Part shown: in pieces, positions 7,297 through 15,193 of the stretch
Position numbering within the stretch: position 1 is the first letter of the stretch
How the letters are laid out: the number at the start of each line of letters is the position of its first letter
Assembly (NCBI GenBank): GCA_937907605.1
Contig: CALCYI010000026.1
Coordinates: 1-31,648 of the forward strand
Direction of reading: 5' to 3'
Source of the DNA: an uncultured Clostridia bacterium
GTDB lineage: Bacteria; Bacillota; Clostridia; Oscillospirales; Acutalibacteraceae
Length of the DNA: 31,648 nt
Notes under the pieces: generated by a model
The model's input: only the letters and a program-made list of their open reading frames with translations
Database searches by the model: none
Told to the model about the DNA's origin: nothing
Translations under genes and position numbers: made by a program

Positions 7297-8376
7297 TCAG
7301 AATAATTCCAAAAGCTTTCCGAGTATGTAGAGAATAGGCGTTAAGCCTACGGTACAGCCTGCGAAAAGCGCAAGGAGTTTCTTTCCGTCAACGGGAAGAT
7401 TACCTACGAATTTGCCCGTTTGTCCGTTCATAGCAAAGGTATACTTCTCACCCTTATACGACGTATTGAGAAGCCATACGGGATAAAGCGCATACTTTGA
7501 TATACCCTTTAAGAGCTGTACCGAGGTGCTCTGAGGAGTTACGGAGGTATAACCTCTTACGGTATCCTTTAACGTATCCTCAGCGCTTGTTTTAACCCTC
7601 TGGTTAGCGCGCTCAGTACTCTGCTCCATTGTAACGTCGTACTTATCGGCAAGATAACCTGCGAGGTAAGCGGTCTGGAAATCCACTGCCTGTGAGAAAT
7701 CAAAGGGCTCAATACTCTCCATAAGGTCATCGGGCATTTTGCTCGAGCCGTCTACGGGGATATTTGCAAAGCTCATTGTACCCTCACGGAATACGTCAAA
7801 ATAGCTCGTTTCGGTGTATTCGTATTTACTGTCCGACCACGTTCTTACCTTAGTTGCCTTATACTGAACTGCGGCGTCTATGTCAGAATCAAAAAGCCAG
7901 AAAGGAACGTATATTCCCTTAATTTCTTCAAGCTTATTTTCACTTTTGAAGGTGGACGGAGCAAACCTCTTGGTGCTAACATAGTCCTTAAGCTTCTGTT
8001 TGGCAGCTTTTTTATCAAGCTTGAACGGAATAACGAAATCAGGCTTTAAAACGCCCGAGAGCCTGCCGCTCATTACAACGGGATTGCCGCAGAAAGGACA
8101 CGAGGTCGCAGCGGTGTTTTCGTCGCCCATAATTTCGCCGCCGCAGGTGTTACAGGTATATACATTCATATTGTACGCGTCGGAAGCAAATTCATCCTGT
8201 TTGGACTCCCATTCAAAGCTGTCCGGCTGCTGAGAATTAAGTATTTCGTCTTTTTTAATTAGAGACGCAACGTCGAATTCTGAGTCACAAAACGGGCACT
8301 TCATTCTCTGAGTACCCGCGTCGAACTCAATGCGAGCGTCGCAATGCGGACATTTATAATCAAGTGTCTGAGCCAT
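7297..8376 (-). CDS. Double zinc-ribbon membrane protein (YdjG-like)
   Basis: This 359-residue protein starts with two TFIIB-type zinc ribbons: C9/C12 with C27/C30, and C75/C78 with C93/C96, separated by a charged linker. A soluble middle region of unknown fold (about 110-325) contains GIYVPFWLFDSD and YALYPVWLLNTSY, and a single hydrophobic segment lies at the C-terminus (about 333-353). This layout matches the zinc-ribbon proteins that pair with TPM proteins, such as B. subtilis YdjG. I chose the ATG at 8376 because GGAGG lies 6-7 bases upstream; the in-frame TTG at 8388 overlaps that site. The gene is inserted with its TPM partner between clpX and lon. Its molecular activity is unknown; a zinc-dependent protein-binding membrane anchor is the likeliest idea. 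Confidence 0.82.
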   Translation of the reverse strand: MAQTLDYKCPHCDARIEFDAGTQRMKCPFCDSEFDVASLIKKDEILNSQQPDSFEWESKQDEFASDAYNMNVYTCNTCGGEIMGDENTAATSCPFCGNPVVMSGRLSGVLKPDFVIPFKLDKKAAKQKLKDYVSTKRFAPSTFKSENKLEEIKGIYVPFWLFDSDIDAAVQYKATKVRTWSDSKYEYTETSYFDVFREGTMSFANIPVDGSSKMPDDLMESIEPFDFSQAVDFQTAYLAGYLADKYDVTMEQSTERANQRVKTSAEDTLKDTVRGYTSVTPQSTSVQLLKGISKYALYPVWLLNTSYKGEKYTFAMNGQTGKFVGNLPVDGKKLLALFAGCTVGLTPILYILGKLLELF

Positions 8377-8414
8377 AATATCCTCCAAATGAATAGTTAT
8401 TATCTGACAGTTTA

Positions 8415-9698
8415 TTATGCGTTTTTCTTTAAGTCCTCAGCGTGAAGCTGAATAGGCTTACGCTGTTTATTTGTTCTTATTAAAGGCTGAGCGCCGTCTG
8501 TAACGCTCTCCTTGGTAATCAGTATACTTTCGATAGTGTAATCGCTAGGTACTCTGAACATAAGGTCGCTGAGTACGCTCTCAAATACAGTCCTGAGTCC
8601 CCTTGCGCCAGTTTTTCTTTCAAGAGTAATATCTGCAATTGCCTCAAGTGCTTCGGGCGCAAATTCAAGCCTTACATCGTCCATTTCAAATAGCTTGGTA
8701 TACTGCTTTACTATTGAATTGCGCGGTTCGGTCATTATGCGGATAAGTGCTTCCCTGTCGAGCTGTTTAAGCGTAGCTATAACGGGAATACGACCGATAA
8801 GCTCAGGGATAAGACCGTATTTAACAAGGTCATGCTGGATAACGTGTGAGATAACCTCCTCCTTTTCTACCTTGTTTTTATCAAGCTCTGAGCCAAAGCC
8901 GAGTGAATTACGTCCAAGTCGCTTTTCAACAATCTTTTCAATTCCGTCGAAAGCACCGCCGCAGATGAAAAGAATATTGGTTGTATCTATCTGAATAAAC
9001 TCCTGCTGAGGATGCTTACGTCCTCCTCCTGGAGGAACGTTAGAAACAGTACCCTCAAGGATTTTAAGGAGCGCTTGTTGTACGCCCTCGCCGCTTACGT
9101 CGCGCGTAATCGAACGGTTTTCGCTTTTTCTTGAAATCTTGTCGATTTCGTCTACGTAAATTATACCGTGCTCTGCCTTCTCAACGTCGAAATCAGCAGC
9201 CTGAATTAAGCGGAGAAGTATATTCTCAACGTCCTCGCCGACATAACCCGCCTCCGTAAGAGTCGTCGCGTCAGCGATTGCAAAGGGTACGTTAAGTATT
9301 TTAGCGAGAGTCTGAGCGAGCATTGTTTTACCAACGCCTGTAGGACCGAGAAGAAGTATGTTACTCTTCTGGAGCTCGACGTCGCCCTCACCCTTGTAGA
9401 ATATTCTCTTGTAATGGTTATATACTGCAACAGAGAGAGTTTTTTTCGCTTCCTCCTGTCCGATAACGTATTCGTCGAGCTTAGCCTTAATTTCGGTAGG
9501 CTTGGGAAGAATCATATTGCCTTCAAAGCCGCCGTATCTATGCTCGTTAGCAAGCGGTGCAAGAAGGTCGTTACAAAGCCCCACGCATTCGTCGCAGATA
9601 AATACGCCGCTCGGTCCCTCGATGAGCTTATAAACCATTGATTCGCTTTTGCCGCAGAAGGAACATCTCTCTACGCGCTGATTGTCATCTCGTGCCAT
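8415..9698 (-). CDS. clpX: ClpX, ATP-dependent unfoldase of ClpXP
   Basis: ClpX recognises, unfolds and feeds proteins into ClpP. The 427-residue protein has the N-terminal four-cysteine zinc domain (C12, C15, C35, C38), Walker A GPTGVGKT (118-125), the GYVG pore loop (151-154), Walker B IIYVDEID (179-186) and an LGF loop (266-268), equivalent to the IGF loop that docks on ClpP. The basic tail from about residue 410 is family-like. The ATG follows GGAG, 12 bases after the clpP stop, so the protease subunits are co-expressed. Confidence 0.98.
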   Translation of the reverse strand: MARDDNQRVERCSFCGKSESMVYKLIEGPSGVFICDECVGLCNDLLAPLANEHRYGGFEGNMILPKPTEIKAKLDEYVIGQEEAKKTLSVAVYNHYKRIFYKGEGDVELQKSNILLLGPTGVGKTMLAQTLAKILNVPFAIADATTLTEAGYVGEDVENILLRLIQAADFDVEKAEHGIIYVDEIDKISRKSENRSITRDVSGEGVQQALLKILEGTVSNVPPGGGRKHPQQEFIQIDTTNILFICGGAFDGIEKIVEKRLGRNSLGFGSELDKNKVEKEEVISHVIQHDLVKYGLIPELIGRIPVIATLKQLDREALIRIMTEPRNSIVKQYTKLFEMDDVRLEFAPEALEAIADITLERKTGARGLRTVFESVLSDLMFRVPSDYTIESILITKESVTDGAQPLIRTNKQRKPIQLHAEDLKKNA

Positions 9699-9710
9699 AT
9701 ATTCTCCGAT

Positions 9711-10304
9711 TTATCTTTTATCTATAACTTTATCAACAAGTCCGTATGCCATAGCCTCCTCGGCAGACATCCAGTTATCCCTGTCGGTATCCTTAACGAG
9801 CGTATCATAGTCCTTACCGCAGTTTTCAGCAAGAATACGGTTAAGCTTTTCTTTAGTCTTAATGAGGTTTTTAGCAGCAATTTCAACGTCGGTTGCCTGA
9901 CCTGTAATGCCGTTTCCGCCAACAAGCGGCTGATGAATTAATATCTCGCTGTTAGGAAGCGCAATCCTCTTTCCTTTAGCTCCGCTTGAAAGCAGAAAAG
10001 CGCCCATGCTTGCAGCCATACCGACGCATATAGTTGATACGTCGCATTTGATATAATTCATTGTATCATAGATAGCAAGACCTGCGGTTACTGAGCCGCC
10101 CGGTGAATTGATATAAAGCGAAATATCCTTTTCGCTATCCTGTGACTCAAGGAATAAAAGCTGCGCTACAACGAGCGAAGCGGTATTATCGTCAACTGTG
10201 TCGGATAATACAATGATTCTGTCTGAAAGCAGGCGTGAGAAAATGTCGACCGACCTTTCGCCTGCGCTTGATTGTTCAATAACATATGGTACTAATGATG
10301 CCAT
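9711..10304 (-). CDS. clpP: ClpP serine protease subunit
   Basis: ClpP forms the tetradecameric proteolytic chamber used by ClpX and other Clp ATPases. The 197 residues match family length. The catalytic triad is visible: S99 (GMAASMGAF), H124 (ILIHQPL) and D176 in KDTDRDNW. The INSPGG oxyanion region is at 66-71. A ribosome-binding site AAAGGGTGG precedes the ATG. A 90-base gap separates it from tig and holds a very stable hairpin (10361-10382) but no convincing promoter. No CtsR or CIRCE heat-shock operator is visible near this cluster. Confidence 0.98.
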   Translation of the reverse strand: MASLVPYVIEQSSAGERSVDIFSRLLSDRIIVLSDTVDDNTASLVVAQLLFLESQDSEKDISLYINSPGGSVTAGLAIYDTMNYIKCDVSTICVGMAASMGAFLLSSGAKGKRIALPNSEILIHQPLVGGNGITGQATDVEIAAKNLIKTKEKLNRILAENCGKDYDTLVKDTDRDNWMSAEEAMAYGLVDKVIDKR

Positions 10305-10360
10305 AAAACCACCCTTTCGTAATAGTTTGTGATAGTTTTGTAACTTTTATACTCTGATTT

Positions 10361-10382
10361 ACGGGAGGGCGTACCCTCCCGT
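10361..10382 (-). promoter_or_regulatory. Strong hairpin with UACG loop between tig and clpP
   Basis: ACGGGAGGG and CCCTCCCGT form a perfect 9-bp stem; on the minus-strand RNA the loop is UACG, an extra-stable UNCG tetraloop. No U-tract follows, so it is not a typical rho-independent terminator. It may protect the tig 3' end, mark a processing site or reduce read-through into clpP. Confidence 0.65.
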
Positions 10383-10394
10383 AGAATACTGTTT

Positions 10395-11678
10395 TTATGC
10401 CTTTTTAGCGTTATCAACCACGAAGTCAACTGCCTTGCGGGTGATAATATCCTGACTGAGCTGTTCGGTCGGTACAGCCGTTTTAATCTGGTCTGCTTCC
10501 ATACCGTACTGCTCAGCGAGCTTATTAACCTCAGCCTCAATTTCCTCGTCGGAGGCTTCGATATTCTCAGCCTTTGCTATTGCTTCAAGTGCAAGAGCGG
10601 TCTTAACCTGCTTCTTTGCACCTTCCTCAAACTGCTTGCGGAAATCGTCCATGGACTGTCCAAGATACTGAAGATAAGTATTAAGGTCTATGCCCTGCAT
10701 CTGAAGTCTGTAGCCGTAATCCTGAATTAAATCATCGGTTTTCTGAGCGTTCATACATTCAGGAACCTCAACCTCCATACCGTCGATAACCTTGTCGATA
10801 AGAGTATTTTCAAACTCAGTCTTAGCACTTGCTTCCTTACGCTCGGTAATCTGCTTTCTGAGCTTATCCTTAAGCTCGTCAAGAGTTTCAACCTCGTCGT
10901 CTACGTCCTTAGCAAACTCGTCGTCAAGCTCAGGTAATTCCTTAACCTTGATTTCATGGATTTTGCACTTAAATACTGCGTCCTTGCCTGCAAGGCTCGG
11001 CTCATATTCCTCGGGGAACGTAACGTTAACGTCAAATTCCTCATCAACGTTGTGACCGGCAACCTGCTCCTCAAAGCCGGGAATAAACTGAGCTGAGCCA
11101 AGCTCAAGCGGGAAGTTTTCACCCTTGCCGCCTTCAAAAGCTTCTCCGTCAACGAAGCCTTCAAAGTCAATTTCAGCAGTGTCGCCCATTTCAGCAGATC
11201 TGTCCTCAACGGTAACAAGACGGCTGTTTCTGTCGAGCATATTCTTAAGCTCAGCTTCAACGTCCTCGTCAGTAGCTTCGGATACGGGATATTCAGTCTC
11301 AAGTCCCTTATATTCGCCGAGCTTAACTTCAGGATAGGTTGTAACCTTCATTTTCATTTCAACGCCTTCAGCCTTGCTGATAACAGGAGTTGTAAGGTCG
11401 TACGGCTGGTCAACGATTCTGAGTTCAGCCTCATCGATAGCGCTCTGTACAGCCTCGGGGAAAACGATTTCAAGCGCGTCCTCATAAAAGGCAGCCTCTC
11501 CGTATACCTTCTCAGCCATACCCTGAGTAACCTTACCCTTGCGGAAACCGGGAATCTGGATTGACTTTCTCTGCTTCATATAAGCCTTTTTAGTGGCTTC
11601 GGTAAAGGTTTCAGCGTCAACCGTTACTTCAATTTCGTATGTGTTTGTGTCAACTTTATTACATGATTTAAGCGCCAT
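10395..11678 (-). CDS. tig: Trigger factor, ribosome-bound chaperone
   Basis: Trigger factor meets nascent chains at the ribosome exit tunnel. The 427-residue protein has the N-terminal ribosome-binding domain with signature GFRKGK (44-49), an FKBP-type prolyl isomerase domain (about 163-245, including AEIDFEGFVDGEAFEGG and FIPGFEEQVAG) and a helical C-terminal chaperone domain. The ATG is preceded by the near-perfect site AAGGAGGTC and a promoter at 11720-11748. It is the first gene of the tig-clpP-clpX-zinc ribbon-TPM-lon-ysxC-lysA series. Confidence 0.98.
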   Translation of the reverse strand: MALKSCNKVDTNTYEIEVTVDAETFTEATKKAYMKQRKSIQIPGFRKGKVTQGMAEKVYGEAAFYEDALEIVFPEAVQSAIDEAELRIVDQPYDLTTPVISKAEGVEMKMKVTTYPEVKLGEYKGLETEYPVSEATDEDVEAELKNMLDRNSRLVTVEDRSAEMGDTAEIDFEGFVDGEAFEGGKGENFPLELGSAQFIPGFEEQVAGHNVDEEFDVNVTFPEEYEPSLAGKDAVFKCKIHEIKVKELPELDDEFAKDVDDEVETLDELKDKLRKQITERKEASAKTEFENTLIDKVIDGMEVEVPECMNAQKTDDLIQDYGYRLQMQGIDLNTYLQYLGQSMDDFRKQFEEGAKKQVKTALALEAIAKAENIEASDEEIEAEVNKLAEQYGMEADQIKTAVPTEQLSQDIITRKAVDFVVDNAKKA

Positions 11679-11719
11679 AATATGACCTCCTTAATTATTT
11701 ATAAATTAATAACGCAAGC

Positions 11720-11748
11720 ATTATAACATAACTAATAATAAATTACAA
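11720..11748 (-). promoter_or_regulatory. Sigma-A promoter of the tig-clpP-clpX-lon unit
   Basis: On the minus strand TTGTAA (11743-11748) and a perfect TATAAT (11720-11725) are 17 bases apart. The site lies in the short gap after the metallophosphoesterase stop codon. I see no obvious repressor operator beside it. Confidence 0.75.
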
Positions 11749-11751
11749 TAA

Positions 11752-12432
11752 TTATTTTATTAATAGGGGTGTAAATGATAATCTGTCACAGGAAATAAGC
11801 CTGTACTTAATCCCGTCGAAATCCCCCTCTACGGCAAACCTCGCAGCCGCTCCGTGAAGATGACCGTAATAGCAGCGCTTTACTTTAAACTCCTTCATAA
11901 GCTCTACAATCTCTTCGCAGGAGGCTTCAGTAGTAATCGGCGGATAATGTAAAAATAGTACCTTTTCGTTGCTTTTTGCAGCCTCGAGCGAGCGCCTTAT
12001 ACGCCCTACCTCCCTGCTGAGTACCTTTTCGTCATGCGCCTCTTCGCTTTCAAACATCCAGCCGCGGCTGCCGCAAATTGAAATACCCTCGGCTTCAATC
12101 GAATTGTTATAAAGAAAGCTGATTGAATCAAAACCGTTATCGGCGGTAAATTTATTCATCTTCGAAGCTGTATTCCACCAATAGTCGTGATTGCCCTTGA
12201 TAATGATTTTACGCCCGGGCAAATTATTAAGAAACTCAAAATCCTTATAAAGCTCGTCAAAATTCATAGCCCAGCTTATGTCGCCCGCGATTATAACGGT
12301 GTCGTTTTCGCTTATTAACTTTTCCCAGTTATTTTCAAGCCTGCTCACATAATCCTTCCAGCCAGGAAAGGAATCCATCGGCTTGTTAGTCCCGAAGGAT
12401 AAGTGAGTATCCGCAATGGCAAAAACTGACAT
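11752..12432 (-). CDS. Calcineurin-like metallophosphoesterase
   Basis: The 226-residue soluble protein carries the whole dinuclear metal site of the family: D8 and H10 (ADTH), D51 (GDISW), N81-H82 (GNHD), H162 (LHYPP) and H191/H193 (GHLHG). The substrate cannot be read from sequence; relatives act on nucleotides, phosphoproteins or phospholipids. The ATG follows AAAGGAG. The gene is upstream of tig on the same strand, but tig has its own promoter, so it is probably a separate single-gene unit. It is divergent from the small DUF1540 gene, with only 50 bases between them. Confidence 0.92.
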   Translation of the reverse strand: MSVFAIADTHLSFGTNKPMDSFPGWKDYVSRLENNWEKLISENDTVIIAGDISWAMNFDELYKDFEFLNNLPGRKIIIKGNHDYWWNTASKMNKFTADNGFDSISFLYNNSIEAEGISICGSRGWMFESEEAHDEKVLSREVGRIRRSLEAAKSNEKVLFLHYPPITTEASCEEIVELMKEFKVKRCYYGHLHGAAARFAVEGDFDGIKYRLISCDRLSFTPLLIK

Positions 12433-12482
12433 AAATATCTCCTTTAATCACAGCAAAAATAATAATGAAGGGAGTGAATAAG

Positions 12483-12662
12483 TTGAATAAGGAATTTAAA
12501 GAAATTAAGGGAATTACGTGCGAGGTAGAAAACTGCGTTTATCAGGATGTAAACGGAAACTGCAACGCAGGTCATATTAAGGTAGGTAATCCCAACGCGC
12601 TTCACGAAAGCGAAACAAAATGCGAAACCTTTGAGTGTTCACCTGCTTGTGAAGGCGAATAA
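12483..12662 (+). CDS. Small cysteine-rich DUF1540 protein
   Basis: This 59-residue protein has the DUF1540 pattern: ITCEVENCVYQDVNGNCNAGHI, then a second cysteine group KCETFEC and SPAC. The spaced cysteines suggest metal binding, but no function is established to my knowledge. The start is probably the TTG at 12483, because AAGGGAG lies 8 bases ahead of it; an ATG at 12465 has no ribosome-binding site and would place that AAGGGAG inside the gene. It is a single-gene unit closed by the terminator at 12674-12701, and the only plus-strand gene between the left edge and the GH36 gene at 29.9 kb. Confidence 0.82.
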   Translation: MNKEFKEIKGITCEVENCVYQDVNGNCNAGHIKVGNPNALHESETKCETFECSPACEGE

Positions 12663-12673
12663 TTAAAATTCGG

Positions 12674-12701
12674 GGGCGGATTTCTCCGCCCTTTATTTTA
12701 T
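12674..12701 (+). terminator. Terminator of the DUF1540 gene, possibly bidirectional
   Basis: GGGCGGA (12674-12680) and TCCGCCC (12685-12691) form a 7-bp stem with loop TTTC, followed by TTTATTTTAT. On the minus strand the same hairpin is followed by a weaker T-rich stretch, so it may also end thrC transcripts, which arrive at 12698. Confidence 0.88.
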
Positions 12702-14194
12702 AAATTCAAAAGGTTAAATACCATTTCGCTCATATCCTCTTTACTGCATACATTGGTAAAGCGGACCTTTTTATTTTTAAGAGCTTTTATAGGCTCGGGT
12801 ATTTCTACGCCTAAAACCTCGTTGATTTCGTCAATCGTTTCAAACTCTGTCATTTTAACTTCCGTACCGTCAAAAACGGCGGAATACACGCTCTTCGGGA
12901 ACTTAAAAGGTGAAGCCGTTGAGTCAATAACTGTCGGAACGTCGTCATCAGTACGTTTTACATAAGAATAATAAACGTTGACAGCGACCGCAGTATGTGG
13001 GTCAAGCAGGCATTTATAATCATTGAACTGAGTCTGAATGGTCTTTCTGACCTGGTATTCATCTGCAAAGCCTGCGTCGAAATAATGTCTTATCTCTCCG
13101 AGCATCTCCTCGGATACCTTATAAACGCCGCATTCATTAAGCTGTGACATCAGTTCCTTAACAAGCGTGTCGTCATTTCCGCTGATATGGTAAAGAAGCC
13201 TTTCAAGGTTAGACGAAATAAGAATATCCATAGAGGGCGAGGTCGTTGTATAAAACGTTCTGTTCCTATTATATTCGCCCTTGGTAAGAAAGTCCGTAAG
13301 AATATTATTTGAATTTGAGGCGCAGATTAATTTTTTAATCGGAACGCCCATAAGCTTTGCATAATAGCCTGCGAGTATGTTTCCGAAGTTACCCGTAGGA
13401 ACTACGACGTTAATCTCATCCCCAAGCTCAATTCTCCCCTGTTCAACCATATCCGCGTATGCAGAAAAATAGTAAACAATCTGCGGTACGAGACGTCCCC
13501 AGTTAATTGAATTAGCGGAGGAAAACATCATATCCTTTTTTGCAAGCTGAGCCTTTATTTCGTCATTAGTAAAGATTGCTTTAACCGCGGTCTGCGCATC
13601 GTCAAAATTGCCCTTAATCGCGCATACTGCGACGTTTTCTCCTTCCTGCGTCGTCATCTGAAGCTTCTGCATAGGAGATACTCCGTCAACGGGATAGAAT
13701 ACTAAGATTCGTGTATTTTCAACGTCTTTAAAGCCCTCAAGAGCCGCCTTGCCCGTATCGCCCGAGGTAGCTACAAGAATAACAATTTCTTTGCCGTCAA
13801 CCGTCTTTTTTGCCGAAACAGTCATTAAATACGGCAGAAGCTGAAGCGCCATATCCTTGAATGCGCAGGTAGGTCCGTGCCATAGCTCAAGTATGTTCTC
13901 ATTACCGTTTACGTTTACTACGGGCGCGATTTTCTCTGAGGTAAATTTATTTCCTCCGTAAGCGCCCTCAACGCAGTATGTAAGCTCCTCCTCGGTGAAA
14001 TCGGTGAGGAAGGTTTTGAGAATTGTCTTAGCCCTATCGATATAGGGCATATTAACCATTTTTTCAATGTCGGAAAGAGTAAACTCAGGTATTTCACAGG
14101 GTACGAAAAGTCCGCCCTCCTCGCTTATTCCCTGTGCGATTGCCTGTGCCGCAGATACTCTTAAGCTGTTATTCCTCGTAGATGTATAAAGCAT
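12698..14194 (-). CDS. thrC: Threonine synthase
   Basis: ThrC converts O-phosphohomoserine to threonine with PLP. The 498-residue protein is of the long type, with an N-terminal STRNNSLRVSAAQAIAQGI segment. The PLP lysine is K113 in GPTCAFKDMALQLL; TSGDTG (143-148), SANSINWGR (226-234) and the phosphate-binding VPTGNFGN (265-272) complete the active site. AGGAGAA precedes the ATG. A TATAAT lies about 25 bases upstream of the start but lacks a good -35 box, so I treat thrC as the last gene of the ylqF-rnhB-yraN group, 31 bases behind yraN. No T-box or other amino-acid leader is visible. Confidence 0.97.
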   Translation of the reverse strand: MLYTSTRNNSLRVSAAQAIAQGISEEGGLFVPCEIPEFTLSDIEKMVNMPYIDRAKTILKTFLTDFTEEELTYCVEGAYGGNKFTSEKIAPVVNVNGNENILELWHGPTCAFKDMALQLLPYLMTVSAKKTVDGKEIVILVATSGDTGKAALEGFKDVENTRILVFYPVDGVSPMQKLQMTTQEGENVAVCAIKGNFDDAQTAVKAIFTNDEIKAQLAKKDMMFSSANSINWGRLVPQIVYYFSAYADMVEQGRIELGDEINVVVPTGNFGNILAGYYAKLMGVPIKKLICASNSNNILTDFLTKGEYNRNRTFYTTTSPSMDILISSNLERLLYHISGNDDTLVKELMSQLNECGVYKVSEEMLGEIRHYFDAGFADEYQVRKTIQTQFNDYKCLLDPHTAVAVNVYYSYVKRTDDDVPTVIDSTASPFKFPKSVYSAVFDGTEVKMTEFETIDEINEVLGVEIPEPIKALKNKKVRFTNVCSKEDMSEMVFNLLNL

Positions 14195-14225
14195 AACCGT
14201 TCTCCTAAAATATAGTTATTATATT

Positions 14226-14579
14226 CTAATCTAAAGTAAAAGCATTTTCAAGATATTTAATGGATTTTATCTCATTATTTTCAAAAAACACCTCAGCGAC
14301 GTCAAAGCGCGGCTGTAATTCGCTGCCGCTGCGCTGAATATATGTCATGGCAGTATGAATAATCCGCTCCTGCTTGTATTCGTCAACAAACTCCTTAGGC
14401 TCAGCAATGGAATTACAGTTTCTTGCCTTGACCTCAACAAAGACGATATAGCGACCCTTAGTCAGTATTAAGTCTACCTCGCCGTAACGTGAGCGGTAAT
14501 TATAATCAAGGAGCTTATAATTTTTCTTTCTTAAATAATTTGCAGTATAACGCTCTGCAAGCGCACCCATATCAATCAT
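14226..14579 (-). CDS. yraN: YraN/UPF0102 endonuclease-like protein
   Basis: This 117-residue protein belongs to the UPF0102 family, which has a restriction-endonuclease/Holliday-resolvase-like fold of unproven function. The core motif is visible: GEVDLI with E34 and D36, then FVEVKAR with E49 and K51. Its ATG overlaps the rnhB stop by 4 bases (ATGA), suggesting coupling; an alternative ATG at 14570 lacks a better site. Pairing with rnhB and ylqF is common in bacteria. Confidence 0.93.
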   Translation of the reverse strand: MIDMGALAERYTANYLRKKNYKLLDYNYRSRYGEVDLILTKGRYIVFVEVKARNCNSIAEPKEFVDEYKQERIIHTAMTYIQRSGSELQPRFDVAEVFFENNEIKSIKYLENAFTLD

Positions 14580-15193
14580 TTCTTAGCATACCAGGTCTTT
14601 AAAAAAGTCTTTCTGTGTATGTCGCTCTCGCCGTATTTATCGAGCATTTCATAGTGCAGCTTAGTTCCGTAGCCCTTGTGCTTTCCAAACTGATACTGAG
14701 GATATTTCTCAGCCATTTCGAGCATATATCTGTCCCTTGAAACCTTGGCGAGAATTGAAGCGGCTGCAATAGAGGCGGACTTTGCGTCGCCCTTAATAAT
14801 AGTTTCGCCGTCAATTGAAAGCGGCGGCATTCTGTTACCGTCAATGAGCGCAAAATCGGGTTTTACTTTAAGTCCCTCTACCGCACGCTTCATAGCAAGA
14901 TATGTTGCGTTTAAGATATTAAGCTCGTCAATTTCCTTTTCACTTACACATGCTATTGAAAAGTCGAGCGCTTCGTTAATTATTTTATCGAAAAGCTCTT
15001 CCCTTTTCTTCTCGGAAAGCTTCTTAGAATCATTAACGCCCTCAATAAGCTGATTATCCTTAAGAATAACGGCAGCGGCGTATACGGGGCCTGCGAGAGG
15101 ACCTCTGCCTGCTTCGTCTACTCCGCAGATGATTTTATATCCGTTTTTCTTGGCTTCGTTTTCATAATAAAGCCAGTTAATTTCATTATCCAT
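14576..15193 (-). CDS. rnhB: Ribonuclease HII
   Basis: RNase HII cuts RNA in RNA-DNA hybrids and removes single ribonucleotides from DNA. The 205-residue protein shows the catalytic acidic residues D26-E27 (GVDEAGRGP), D118 (LIDGN) and D136 (KGDAKSASIAAASI), all in type 2 context. It overlaps the ylqF stop by 8 bases and the yraN start by 4, so the three genes are tightly coupled. Confidence 0.97.
   Translation of the reverse strand: MDNEINWLYYENEAKKNGYKIICGVDEAGRGPLAGPVYAAAVILKDNQLIEGVNDSKKLSEKKREELFDKIINEALDFSIACVSEKEIDELNILNATYLAMKRAVEGLKVKPDFALIDGNRMPPLSIDGETIIKGDAKSASIAAASILAKVSRDRYMLEMAEKYPQYQFGKHKGYGTKLHYEMLDKYGESDIHRKTFLKTWYAKK

Noticed and set aside
11679..11751. CtsR or CIRCE heat-shock operator ahead of tig
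   Set aside because: I looked for the direct heptad repeat of CtsR and the 9-bp inverted repeat of CIRCE and saw neither.
14195..14246. Separate thrC promoter
   Set aside because: TATAAT is present at 14218-14223 on minus but no acceptable -35 box occurs at 16-18 bases.
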